The translations under genes and the position numbers were made by a program. The notes beneath the pieces were generated by a model. The model was not told where the DNA came from. It worked only from the letters and a program-made list of their open reading frames with translations, and made no database searches. 64,000 nt of DNA from NCBI RefSeq assembly GCF_000143415.4, contig NW_003314261.1, forward strand, positions 3,216,880 through 3,280,879. Reading direction: 5' to 3'. This document shows, piece by piece, positions 1-14,699 of the stretch; the first letter of the stretch is position 1, and each line of letters starts with the position of its first letter. This DNA comes from Selaginella moellendorffii. Lineage: Eukaryota; Streptophyta; Lycopodiopsida; Selaginellales; Selaginellaceae.

Positions 1-1326
1 TACTTGGGATGACGAAGGCTGAGGATGAGTCGGAGTCGGGATAGAAGCTTTCGCCGAGGACGACTTTCCAACCGTGTGAAGCTTTGGAACAGGGCTGGGC
101 GCTCTCTCTTTCTCTTTCGGAGTGCGTTGCGGACTGCGAGAATCTCGAGCCGGATGGTCTTTAGGAGCTTGTTTGTGTCCCGTGACGGTCAGCTTCTTTA
201 CGCTGGTCTCCCCAGGCATCTCCACCAGTGGAGGTCGCACATCAAACCTCGACTTCTTAACCGGAGAGCCAAGCTCCTTGCATGCCGGCCGCTCCCTCTT
301 CTGCTGCGAATGAACTCTCTGGTTCCGGCCGTGAGAATCCGACGTCGAGTGCGAGTGGTCGTGATACTTGGTGATTGAGTTCCGCCCATACACTTTCCTC
401 CTGATGTTATCCTCCGGCGTAAGCTGTCCATCCTCACGATCATCATCTTCCCTGTGATAATGCCGTCGCCCTTCGTAGCTCTGCCTCGCCGGCAATGGAG
501 AGCTCCGCTCCACCACCCTCGACGCTCTCTGGTACCGAGCTGGGCTTCTCTCGCGGCTCCTGTTACGTACCTCTCGATCGTAGTGTGGCCGCGGCGAGCT
601 CACCATGGACCTGGACGCCAAATGCCCGCTCTCGACTTCCACAAACCGGCGATCGCTACCACGCAATGGCGATGGAGTCCTCCGCTGGTAAGCTCTGGGA
701 ACCATCACCTCGGCCGAGTAGAGATTGCTGGGAGGAGGCTGCCAGTATACGTTCCTGTCGTGTGGAGAGTCCGCCATGGAAGCATGCGGCCTATAGTTTG
801 CGCTACTCGGTGCTAATCTACTATCCGGTGGAAACCTCCCGTCTAGCACCACGCTAGAATCGATACGCATCTCCGGCCCCTGATGCGGCATTGGCGGAAG
901 AAGATGATGATTCCGAAAATTCCTCTCGTCCCAGCCGGGAGAGGGCTGGAGCCGCTGCTGCTGGGGGGCCAAAATCCCGTGGCTAGACTGGGGTGGCGGC
1001 GCCGGCACCGCTCGCTGCCGGTATGCCGCCATGGCCAGATCAAGAACAGCCGGCACGCCAGCGGCGCCGCCGCCGTGAAGAAGAACCTCTCGCGGCTGGT
1101 GATAGGAGTGAGGATGAGGAGACGCTTGTACCTGGTGGTGATTTTGCCGCGGGGGCTGCTGCTGCGGCTGCTGCTGATGCTGGTGGTGATGATACTGGAA
1201 AGAAGGCGGCATTGGAATGTGCGGAGGCGCCGCCGGGCTCCCCGCCGCGAGGATTGGCGGCACGGATGGCGGCGGCGGGGGATACATCCGGTAGGAGCCC
1301 CGATCGCGCGATCGCTGGAGCGCCAT
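1..1326 (-). CDS. Pro/Gln/Arg-rich nuclear-type protein, N-terminal 442 residues, cut by window edge
   Basis: An uninterrupted reading frame runs leftward from an ATG at 1326 to base 1 with no stop, so the C-terminal part lies outside the window. The start reads MALQRSRDRGSYRMYPPPPP. It is followed by Pro-, Gln- and His-rich low-complexity sequence, then by Arg/Ser/Asp/Glu-rich sequence with many SP dipeptides (for example RNRSRERSPARYQRASR). No folded domain, signal peptide or membrane segment is visible in this part. The composition is typical of the disordered N-termini of RNA-binding or splicing-related nuclear proteins, including some plant CCCH zinc-finger proteins, but no zinc finger lies in the visible portion. 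Codon use is GC-rich like the neighbouring genes. The coding frame is convincing by length; the function is unknown. Confidence 0.7.
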   Translation of the reverse strand, partial: MALQRSRDRGSYRMYPPPPPSVPPILAAGSPAAPPHIPMPPSFQYHHHQHQQQPQQQPPRQNHHQVQASPHPHSYHQPREVLLHGGGAAGVPAVLDLAMAAYRQRAVPAPPPQSSHGILAPQQQRLQPSPGWDERNFRNHHLLPPMPHQGPEMRIDSSVVLDGRFPPDSRLAPSSANYRPHASMADSPHDRNVYWQPPPSNLYSAEVMVPRAYQRRTPSPLRGSDRRFVEVESGHLASRSMVSSPRPHYDREVRNRSRERSPARYQRASRVVERSSPLPARQSYEGRRHYHREDDDREDGQLTPEDNIRRKVYGRNSITKYHDHSHSTSDSHGRNQRVHSQQKRERPACKELGSPVKKSRFDVRPPLVEMPGETSVKKLTVTGHKQAPKDHPARDSRSPQRTPKEKERAPSPVPKLHTVGKSSSAKASIPTPTHPQPSSSQV

Positions 1327-1401
1327 AGCTATCTAACCCTAAATTATTAAACCAATTTGCCTTAGCCTGGAAATTATTGTTTATTAATGTAGTGATTTAT
1401 G

Positions 1402-3636
<2,235 letters not shown>

Positions 3637-4171
3637 TGCGAAAAATGGAAAATTTTCGAGAACCCTAGGCACGATTCCAAGTGATTTAAACTCAAACCCG
3701 GAATCGTACAAGTGGAACAATTAGAACCGTCCGATTGCCCATCCAACGGTCCAATCGGAGACAAGGGGACCAAAAATAGCTTTACCAGTGGATAGACTTC
3801 GCGTGCGACGATGATCGCATTCTTTACACACGACATTGAAACCGATTTGATGGATCGATCAAAAAAAAAAAATTTTGTTTGCGTTTTCTTGGTTATCTCT
3901 CTGGAACAACGAAAGTTAGAAGGCGAAGAACAGCGTTGCAAGTAAAACCTGGACGCTTTGATATAATCTCTAGAGAGAACTTTTAGGAAAGCAGGGAAGT
4001 TCCAGCCCCCTTCAAAAGCAAAGTTGTGAACGATTAGACGAGCTAATACAAAGAGAAACTTTCTTACGCTAAATGTAAAAACCGGAGCTTTTCGTTGTCT
4101 CGTTTCGTCTTGTGGCATGGACGCCAAAATGAGAAGAGGATATATACAGTCTCGCCTGCCTTGCTTGCCTG
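3637..4171. other. Spacer: citrate synthase promoter/leader and PRP4 3' end
   Basis: This 535-bp stretch lies between two genes on the minus strand. It must hold the citrate synthase promoter and 5' leader plus the PRP4 3' UTR. A short A-run lies near 3868-3880. A minus-strand open frame crosses part of it, but it lacks family similarity and overlaps the citrate synthase start in frame. I see no independent gene here. Confidence 0.5.
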
Positions 4172-7144
<2,973 letters not shown>

Positions 7145-7429
7145 GCCGGCGCGCGCCTTCCTTGATTCACAGCCCTAGCGCGCCATCGCCTACCCTAATT
7201 CCCAGAGCGCCCTCCAAGCGCCGCTCACACGTTAATGCCTCCAAATGAAAACCCTAGAACAGAGACGGCGCGGTGCTTTATTACAATCGTGGCATCTAAA
7301 CACACACCACGTGGCATAGCACACTAGGATTCAGGAATTTTCGAGAGAGTCCTCCATGGAAGAACACATTGAATCGAGGAAGAACTAGAGGATTAATCAA
7401 GAACACAAGAGCGGTCGATCGATCCATTA

Positions 7430-7990
7430 CTACCGCGCCTTGGGATCGGGAGCAGCGAACATCATCCCGGCATTGGCAGCGGCGCCGCGCGGGGGAGCGA
7501 ACCCTAGCAGCTTCTGGAGATTGGATCGGATGCTCACCGAGCAGAGGAAGTAGAAGAAGACCATGGAACAATCGGTGGGATCGTCGCCGGGCAGGCCCCT
7601 GTGCGTCATCTTCTGGATGAATGGCGACGGCGCGAATGGGAGCTTCGCCACAGGCTTGCCCTCGAAGAGCGACGAGAGGAGGCCAAACACGACGAGCAAG
7701 ACGAGCGCCACGACGGCGCCGGATTTGAACTTGAAAAAGGAGAGATCCCTGCTCGATTCCTTGAGGCTCGACTCGAATCGATCCATCTTCTTGGTGCGCG
7801 AGGATTTCTTGGCGCCTCCCCCGCCGCTCTTCATCGTCTCCAGCTTCTTGCTGGTGCGATCTATGGTGTAGCGCAGCGCCTTGTAGGAGGAGGAGCGGTA
7901 GATCAGGAGCCAGGAGATCCCCTCGCAGATACACGCGGAGGCGAAGGCGATGGCGAGGATGAGCAGCGAGTCGCCATACCCCGGATCCAT
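7430..7990 (-). CDS. TMCO1: TMCO1-like ER calcium-load-activated channel / EMC3-Oxa1 superfamily protein
   Basis: Single-exon 186-residue protein beginning MDPGYGDSLLILAIAFASAC. It has the TMCO1 layout: a first membrane segment (residues ~8-30), a charged helical region (YTIDRTSKKLETMKSGGGGA through KKMDRFESSLKE), a second membrane segment (SGAVVALVLLVVFGLLSSLF), and a third around PTDCSMVFFYFLCSVSIRSN followed by LQKLLGFAPPRG. Length matches the family (~188 residues). Animal TMCO1 sits in the ER membrane, works with the multipass translocon and has been described as a calcium-leak channel; the plant role is inferred by homology. It is transcribed away from the LAGLIDADG gene at 8161 across 170 bp. 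Confidence 0.9.
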   Translation of the reverse strand: MDPGYGDSLLILAIAFASACICEGISWLLIYRSSSYKALRYTIDRTSKKLETMKSGGGGAKKSSRTKKMDRFESSLKESSRDLSFFKFKSGAVVALVLLVVFGLLSSLFEGKPVAKLPFAPSPFIQKMTHRGLPGDDPTDCSMVFFYFLCSVSIRSNLQKLLGFAPPRGAAANAGMMFAAPDPKAR

Positions 7991-8160
7991 CCAAGATCCC
8001 TAAAATATTTTGCCCAAGAACCCTAGAAAGCTTTGGCAATGGCGGCGAGGCGCGGAATCGACGCGATCGCAATGTCACATTTGGATGCGGCTTGTGGATT
8101 CGTGAGGCTCATCGTTGGAATCTCCAGGATCCAGGGCTTTAGCTAGGGTTTAAGGGGAGA
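7991..8160. promoter_or_regulatory. Divergent promoter between TMCO1 and the LAGLIDADG gene
   Basis: Only 170 bp separate the two divergent start codons, so both promoters and leaders must share this interval. It contains AACCCTAG near 8020 and CTAGGGTTT near 8145-8153, matches to the short telo-box-like motifs common in plant housekeeping promoters, in opposite orientations. No TATA box is obvious. Confidence 0.5.
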
Positions 8161-9939
8161 ATGATCTCGCTGCGATCGCTGCGATCCGGCGAGGCTACCG
8201 GCCCGCACTGGAAGCTCCTTGGGAGGATGATGTGCTCGTCGGCGGCTAGTCCCAGGTATCCAGCAATTTCTTCTCAGAAAAACTCCACTTCATCGTCCAA
8301 AGATCCAGCACCTGGAATAAATCAATCCAATCCAGCTCCAGCTTCATCGTCCGGGGATCCAGTAACTGGAAGAAATCAATCCATTGCAGCTCCAGCTCCA
8401 GCGCCAGCTCCCAAAGATCACACTCCATCATACTGCTTCCCGCCCGGCCAGCATCCATCCCGGCTCAAGGCCAGCCTCTACAACTACAAGTATGAGATCT
8501 TCAAGTCGCCCACCAAGACTGGGGTTTTCGGGCACAGGGTCGGCCCAGCCAGGATCCACGCTCCACACCGCATGGCTCGAAAAGCCAGGAACGCTCCACT
8601 GGCCAAGCGGGAGAGCCTGCCATGGGAGGTTCGCTCGCTCATGAGAAGCCACGAGAACTCCAAGAGAAGGAAGCCAAACATGGCGAGCAACGTTCTTCCA
8701 ATAGGTGGCGGAGCTCACGCGCCCAACCTGGCGCTCAAGCTCCTCCAGACGGTGGACGTCTCGGAGATGGTACGCTCGGTTCTCCTCGGCTCGCTGCTCG
8801 GCCACGGCAATCTCTTCGTGGACAGGGACAAGTACCCCGACGCCGCGGTGCTGTTCTTCCGGAACCACGCCATGAACAAGGAGTACTTCGACTGGAAGGC
8901 CGAGCAGTTCAAGGAGATGGCGTTCGAGCACTCTTTTGGCACCCGGGCCGACAAGCTCGAGTTCCGGACGGTCCCGGTGCCCGAGTTCCGGGACTTCCAC
9001 CACATGACTTGCTGGAAGAACCACACGGTGGTGAAGCGGAAGTGGCTCAACCACATGACGCCGGTGTCGCTGGCGGTGTGGTGGTGCGATCGCGGGAGTA
9101 TCATCGCTCGCGGGACCAAAGGCCGGATCATCCTGGACAAGTTTGACAAGCAGTCGGTGGAGATGATCCAGAAATACCTCAAAGTTATGTGGAAGGTGGA
9201 GGCGGAGGTGGTGTGCCTCCACCGGGCTGATCGGCTGTGGGGGAGGAGCCGCGTCGAGAAGTGGTACTATCGGCTCCACCTCCGCACTCCGCAGCTCAAG
9301 ATCTTCCTGCGGATCATCATGGGATACATTCCCGTGCCTGGGATGATCAAGAAGACGGTGGTGATACACGACAGCGTCTCCAAGCAGAAGGCCTGGGTGG
9401 AGGAGATGAAGGCGGCCATGCCGCAGTGGTTCGAGGAGATCGACGCGGAGGTGGCACGGCAGAAGGGCGCCCGGGAGAGCGTGAGGGAGATGGCGAGGAG
9501 GCGAGAGTGGGAGGTGATGAACAAGGCGAGCTTGGACGCTGGTGGTAAAGGATGTGAGCTCAGCGACGTTCCCTTGCGGAGGACGAGGTGGTATGCTGAT
9601 CGAAGATCACGTAGCGAGTGGAAAGGTGCGACTAAGATGGATCAAACAGGAGCTAGTGGTGAAGACGCAGCGAAAAAGACACTAAGGATGAACAGCCGGA
9701 AGCTGGGAGTGAGATCAGAAGCTCCGGAAGTCAAAGTAGGCCATGCCAAGCTGGATCAAACAGCCTCGAAAGCTAAAGTTGACAAATTCGATCAAGACAT
9801 GAAGAAACGAAGAAGTGACAAGGAGAAATTCAACCAGAAGAAGCCGCAAGGAGGAGAAGTGAAGGCGAGAGGAGTGGAGATTACCAAACTGTTCAACATT
9901 TTCACGAACAGGGATGAGAAAGCGGCTGTTGCTGCGTAA
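8161..9939 (+). CDS. Nuclear-encoded LAGLIDADG (PF03161-like) protein, probable organelle RNA splicing factor
   Basis: Intronless 592-residue protein. Residues 1-40 (MISLRSLRSGEATGPHWKLL...) are basic/hydroxylated and could be an organelle transit peptide. Residues 41-90 are a Ser/Pro/Ala linker with an internal repeat. Residues ~200-405 match the double LAGLIDADG fold: motif 1 LLGSLLGHG (208-216); FRTVPVPEFRDFHHM; LTP-equivalent MTPVS leading into motif 2 LAVWWCDRG (304-312); KFDKQSVEMIQKYL; and IIMGYIPVPGMIKK at the end. The catalytic acid before the final Gly of each motif is replaced, by His215 and Arg311, so DNA cleavage is unlikely. In plants the PPR-LAGLIDADG protein OTP51 uses this fold for plastid group II intron splicing; here there are no PPR repeats. 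A Lys/Arg-rich tail (residues ~460-592) may bind nucleic acid. The family call is strong; the splicing role is inference. Confidence 0.85.
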   Translation: MISLRSLRSGEATGPHWKLLGRMMCSSAASPRYPAISSQKNSTSSSKDPAPGINQSNPAPASSSGDPVTGRNQSIAAPAPAPAPKDHTPSYCFPPGQHPSRLKASLYNYKYEIFKSPTKTGVFGHRVGPARIHAPHRMARKARNAPLAKRESLPWEVRSLMRSHENSKRRKPNMASNVLPIGGGAHAPNLALKLLQTVDVSEMVRSVLLGSLLGHGNLFVDRDKYPDAAVLFFRNHAMNKEYFDWKAEQFKEMAFEHSFGTRADKLEFRTVPVPEFRDFHHMTCWKNHTVVKRKWLNHMTPVSLAVWWCDRGSIIARGTKGRIILDKFDKQSVEMIQKYLKVMWKVEAEVVCLHRADRLWGRSRVEKWYYRLHLRTPQLKIFLRIIMGYIPVPGMIKKTVVIHDSVSKQKAWVEEMKAAMPQWFEEIDAEVARQKGARESVREMARRREWEVMNKASLDAGGKGCELSDVPLRRTRWYADRRSRSEWKGATKMDQTGASGEDAAKKTLRMNSRKLGVRSEAPEVKVGHAKLDQTASKAKVDKFDQDMKKRRSDKEKFNQKKPQGGEVKARGVEITKLFNIFTNRDEKAAVAA

Positions 9940-9997
9940 GTAATAATGGAACAAAACCTCTCAAGTTTACAAGGCAGGAAAACTTTCACCTTTGAGA

Positions 9998-12708
9998 TCA
10001 CAAGTACTGTGCTATGTCGCCTATTCCTTGCGGAGCTTCCATCCCTGCGCGCATCGCCTCTCTCTCCTCCCTGAAAACCTCGGTTATCACCACCTCCGTT
10101 GTTGTTAGCAGTGACGAGATACTGGAGAAAAAAACCCGACATAACCCAAGCTTGAAAGCTTTCTGGAAAGAAAAAAATAAAAAGAAATGTACCTTGCAGC
10201 ATCCATGAGAGCTATTCTGATGACTTTCACTGGATCTATAATCCCGGCTTTGATCATATCAACGTACTCACCTGGTTTCCATCAAAAACTCCCTTAAAAC
10301 GCGAGACCACAGGAAGAAATAGCGTCTTTTACCTGTGGCAGCATCGTAACCAAAGTTTGGACTGCTCTGCTCGAGAAGCTTGGACACCACCAGAGCGCCT
10401 TCGACGCCAGCGTTTGCAGCGATTGTGTGCGTTGGTATCTGCAGAAGAAATTAAAAAATTGATATTCGAGAGCTTGTTTTTATTTTTTAATCACGAACCT
10501 TTAGAGCGTTCTGGATGACTTGAACTCCGATCTTTTGATCAAAGCTTGGTACATTGAGGTTTTTTAGCGCGTTAGCCGCATAGAGCAATGCAACTCCACC
10601 TCCTAAACACAGTTAAGAGTATAAAATGAAAGCATCGGTGGTTGCTTACCAGGAACAATGCCTTCTTCTATCGCTGCGTTTGTTGCGTTAAGCGCATCCA
10701 TCACGCGGTCTTTCTTTTCCATGACTTCTGCTTCACTTCCGCCCCCGACCTGGCACAGCATCGGATAAATGACGCACGAATAGCAAAATGTTTCCACCTT
10801 TAACATGGCCACTCCACCGGATAGCTTTCCCAAACGCTCCTCCAGCTTTTCCCTGTCGTACTTGGAAATCGCAACAGGTATTTCTAGCCGGATCTGAGAA
10901 AATAGAACCATTAAGACCATCGTCACGAACTGTTTTCATGTATAAAACCTGCTCGCAACGCTCTTCAATGGCTGCTTTGTCGCCTCCTCCATTTAGGATA
11001 ATGGTGTCTTCTTGAGCAATTGTCACCTGAGAGATCGGTTTACCGCAAGTTCAAACCATTGGGGCAACGGACCTGTTTTGCCGTTCCGAGCAGTTCAACA
11101 CGAACATCCTCAAGCTTCAACCCCATCTCGTTTGTGATTAGCTGCCACAAATTTGGTTCGACCACCACATGACAAGCCGTGAAGTAACAGCTTACTTGTG
11201 CACCGGTCAAAATACCAATGTCCTCCAGAGTGTTTCTCCTATTTTCACCGTAGGCTGGGGATCTTATGGCAGCTACCTGAAAGCTCGACGTTTAGAAAAG
11301 AAGAGAAGAAAAAAATAACAAACAAACAGAAGAAGATTCTCATACCTTGAGTCCACCCCGCATTTTATTCACGACTAAAGATGCCAAAGCCTCGCCTTCC
11401 ACATCTTCAGCAATAATAAGTAGAGGCCTTTGAAGCTGAAGAAGCAGTCATTTTGAGACCAGGCAAAGAAAGACGGATCCAAATGAACTAGAACTACCTT
11501 CTTGATGATCTCAAGCACAGGTGCAAGTTTCTGTGCGCTTGAAATTTTGTCAGGATGGAGGAGAATCAATGCGTCTTCAAACTCCTGCAAAAGCTCGGCA
11601 AATCAAGCAGGTGCCAGCCAGCAAGACTCGCATACCGCTTTTTGCGTCTTTGCATTGGTGACAAAGTATGGCGATATATATCCCTTGTCTATCTCCATCC
11701 CCTCGACAACAGTAAGCTCGTTATGGAGTTTTTGACCATCCTGCGAAATGAAATGTTAAAGCCAGAGAAAACCATGTAGGAAGCTGTTCTAGTACCCAGA
11801 TAGTGATCAATCCCTCCTTGCCAACTCTTTCCATAGCTTTAGCAACCAGATCGCCAATTTCCTTGTCACCATTTGCCGAAACAGTCGCGACCTGCGCAAG
11901 AATTACGAACACAAGCCAAAAGGAAGCACAGCACAAACCTGTGAAATCTCCTCGGAAGTACTGATCATCTTAGCCCGATTTTTAAGATGAAATACAACGT
12001 GATCGACTGCTAGATTAATACCACGACGGAGTTCCATTGCGTTCATGCCAGCAGCCACCAATTTGCAGCCCTCGGTGAAGATTGCACGCGTTAAAACCGT
12101 GGCAAGGGTCGTCCCTGCAACTCCATCACTGTGAAGCGAATGAAAAAAGAAAAACATCGATCGAAAGCTTACCATCTCCAGCAGCATCGTTAGTTGATAT
12201 TGCCACGCGCTTGACAAGGTCTGCTCCAACGTTTTTCATCTTATCCTTGAAACCAATGGCCTTGGCAACCGTGACACCGTCTTTGGTAACTCTGGGAGGT
12301 CCATACTTATCTTGCTCGATGATCACATTTCTTCCCTAGAAATTTCAAGCATCAGATGAAAGAACGATGACAATCCTACACTCTAGATTTTATTTTATTT
12401 TTCTACCTTTGGACCCATTGTCACTTTGACACAATCTGCGAGCTGCTGGACTCCTTGAAGCATAAGTAATCTCGCCTCCACACCATACTTGGTGTTCTTG
12501 GGGATAAGTCCATAGTGTCTCGCAAGGAACTACGATGAAACAACAAAAAATCTAAGATAGCTAAAAGAAAAAATGAGGGAAACAAACCTACCTGTGCTTG
12601 TGTCTTGGATCTTAGCAACCCAGCAGCGAGAGAATTTCGTTAGCTCTCAGCGGGAACGAAATCTCCAGTTGCTTACCTGGAAATCAAGGCGCCGGCTACC
12701 TTGTACAT
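9998..12708 (-). CDS. CPN60: Mitochondrial chaperonin CPN60 (HSP60)
   Basis: Group I chaperonin subunit that folds imported matrix proteins. Many short exons give the full fold: [10 protein letters not shown]... presequence, [33 protein letters not shown], the nucleotide-binding [14 protein letters not shown] across an intron, [99 protein letters not shown], and [20 protein letters not shown] before [17 protein letters not shown]. The reading ends [19 protein letters not shown] plus six residues and a TGA at 9998-10000, without the Gly-Met-rich tail usual for the family. The start at 12708 is favoured because it lies in a short first exon with a consensus donor. A 31-nt piece of this gene reappears in repeats at 21.9 and 22.6 kb. 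Confidence 0.95.
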
Positions 12709-12710
12709 GT

Positions 12711-12727
12711 TAAACCCTAAACCCTGA
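12711..12727 (-). promoter_or_regulatory. Telo-box-like motif just upstream of the CPN60 start codon
   Basis: The plus strand reads TAAACCCTAAACCCTGA directly before the CPN60 start, that is two overlapping AAACCCTA units. Short telomere-like motifs of this kind are known in leaders and promoters of plant growth-related genes. Its effect here is not shown. Confidence 0.45.
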
Positions 12728-12936
12728 GAATTCGGGGACGCAGCGCCACGCACTCCCACTGCTCCGCTACATTCCTGTCGATTGCCGAAGAGAAGACGAG
12801 ATCATCCCCGCGCAGCGCAATCCATCGACGATGGCCACGACGACAACGAAGACAGATATATTCCCTTGGAATCAAATAACTCATAGCATATTCTTTGAAA
12901 GTAAGAGAATATACTTTTCCGTTAGGTAGTTTAATT

Positions 12937-14195
12937 AAGTTACGAAGCTGCAAGAGTCAAGTCTTGGGGATACATGGGCCACAATAGCATTCGCAAGAGT
13001 ATCAATCAATCCAGGGCCACTGTCAAAGGAGGACTTCCTTGTGCCTCCATCCGCAAATCTCCGGCCCATGGATCAAGTTTACTGGACGAGGAAGTCCAGG
13101 GCAAGCTCGCTTTCCAGATCCGAAAGGAAGCAACTCCTTGTGCCTCCATCCGCAAATCTCCACCCCATGGATCAAGTTTACTGGACGTGGAAGTCCAGGG
13201 CAAGCTCGCTTTCCAGATCCGAAAGGAAGCAACTCAAATTCGTGGTAGACTGATATTGCTATCAACAAACTTCCCAGACTTGAACATTTCCGGATCTGGC
13301 CAGGCCTGGGAAACCCTTCCTGTTGATGAGCATTGTCGCCTTTGCTGGAATCTCAAAGCCTGCAACTAGTCGAGGCTCCGGGGACGTGTGTGGGATCAGC
13401 AGCGCTAGCGGAAATGTCTCCTTGATTACAGCTTCCCAAGTCGGACTCCTCCACCATTCACCGCGCTTTCAATCTCTTGCATCCATTCAGGACTAGGCCA
13501 TAGCCCATTCAATCACGGTCAAACAATGTCTGCGAGCCACCACTAAGTAAATCCTAGGCGAGCAAAGAGAGACTTAGCTCGATTAATAGAGAGTTTTCAC
13601 TTGGCAGACTCTGGGTCTGGTCGGGGCCGTTGACTCGCACCTTTGTCATTTCCACAAAGTCTGGAATTTCTCCAGATCTTTGCTCATCCATAACATTGTC
13701 CAGGAACGCATCCATCTTCCAGTAGGCTATGCTCCATCTAGGGAAATAATTTGCTATGGAGAACACCGCGACTGCCTCTTAGCATCTCCACAAAATACCG
13801 TGCCTCTGGATCATCACCAGAAGTCTTGGATCCAAATTCCAAAGTCTTGTTCATGAGGATGTGGGTCATAACATTGAAGCCCAGTGATCTCAACTTCCCT
13901 TGCAATGCCACTGGTTGATGCACCTTAGAAGCCTTGGCGTGCTTGGCAGTGAGCTCCCACAGCTCGTCCCAGATGATTGGGTTTGGTGAAGGATGGCCGT
14001 GAAGAGCTCCATGGAGCACATCCTTCGAATGTTCTTGTACTCACCTTCCAAGTAAGATAAGCTCTTGAAGTTGTACATGGCGATCTCAACGGCCACTCTG
14101 GGTCTGCTAGCTAGTGAATGCGGCATCGTGGGTCTTGAGGAACAGCTACCATGAGTGGAATGGATCCCAGGAGCAAGTACATGAGGGATCCAAAC
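12937..14195 (-). pseudogene. Cytochrome P450 pseudogene, CYP71-clan type, with duplicated heme-binding segment
   Basis: On the minus strand, pieces of a P450 closely related to those at 22.8 and 27.6 kb occur in order but in different frames: KKFGSLMYLLLGSIPL near 14190, RVAVEIAMYNFKSLSY, RRMCSMELFTA, DELWELTAKHAKASK, LRSLGFNVMTHILMNKT, GEIPDFVEMTKVRVNGPDQT, then ELLPFGSGKRACPGLP, a degraded LIHG region, and a C-terminus ending near 12937. The N-terminal ~60 codons, the I-helix and much of the K-helix/ExxR region are missing or scrambled. The heme-binding segment is present twice in tandem (99-bp unit). Frameshifts, stops and deletions make it non-functional. Its 3' end lies about 230 bp from the CPN60 start codon. 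Confidence 0.9.
13037..13235. repeat. 99-bp tandem duplication (two copies) in the P450 pseudogene
   Basis: Two adjacent copies, starting at about 13037 and 13136, differ at only a few positions. The unit is 33 codons long and covers the P450 heme-binding loop (FGSGKRACPG in the minus frame) plus the following residues, so the duplication kept the reading frame. Confidence 0.95.
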
Positions 14196-14489
14196 TTCTG
14201 TTGCTATCTCTTGCTATCAGGACTCATTGAACTATATTAGTGTCAATATGAGCTTAGTTTCATGTTTCAACTCATATTAACAAGAAATTAACCAAAGGAA
14301 TTGTGAATGGCCACAACTCTTGTTTTCCTAAGATGAATACAATATCGTCTAAAGTGATTTTATCATGAAATAACAGGTACTCTACAATTGCCACCTTAGT
14401 GTGTGAATAAACCCCCACAGTCAACTATGAATTTCCCAAATCATCAATTGCTGACACTGCTTTTGGGTTGTTTAGCTTGCTGGGCAAGA

Positions 14490-14635
14490 TGTTCACCAAG
14501 CACAACATCATTACTTGTGCAACAGGTGTATGTTGCTGTAAGAAGTAGAAAACTCACAATATGTTTGCCAGGCATAACATCATTACTTTTGCAACAGGTG
14601 TATGTTGCTGTAGAAAATCCTTGTGTTATAGAATT
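14490..14635. repeat. Imperfect 72-bp tandem repeat (two copies)
   Basis: Two copies of a segment containing AACATCATTACTT followed by GCAACAGGTGTATGTTGCTG lie 72 bp apart (first at about 14504, second at about 14576). The stretch 14196-14700 otherwise shows no gene; it separates the P450 and PPR pseudogenes. Confidence 0.8.
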
Positions 14636-14699
14636 CTTAGGAAAAGAGTGAATCACAATGCTTAAGCTATCCTATATCAACCTTTAGGCAGGAAAAAGA

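Noticed and set aside
8255-8282. GTATCC...TTCTCAG segment that could be a mini-intron in the LAGLIDADG gene
   Set aside because: At about 22 bp it is far too short for a plant intron, and the frame is open through it.
8428-9369. 313-codon minus-strand frame opposite the LAGLIDADG gene
   Set aside because: It is antisense to a convincingly conserved coding region in GC-rich sequence and shows no motif; a codon-bias shadow.
12717-12953. 78-codon minus-strand frame next to CPN60
   Set aside because: It begins at TTG, overlaps the end of the P450 pseudogene and the CPN60 leader, and has no family similarity.
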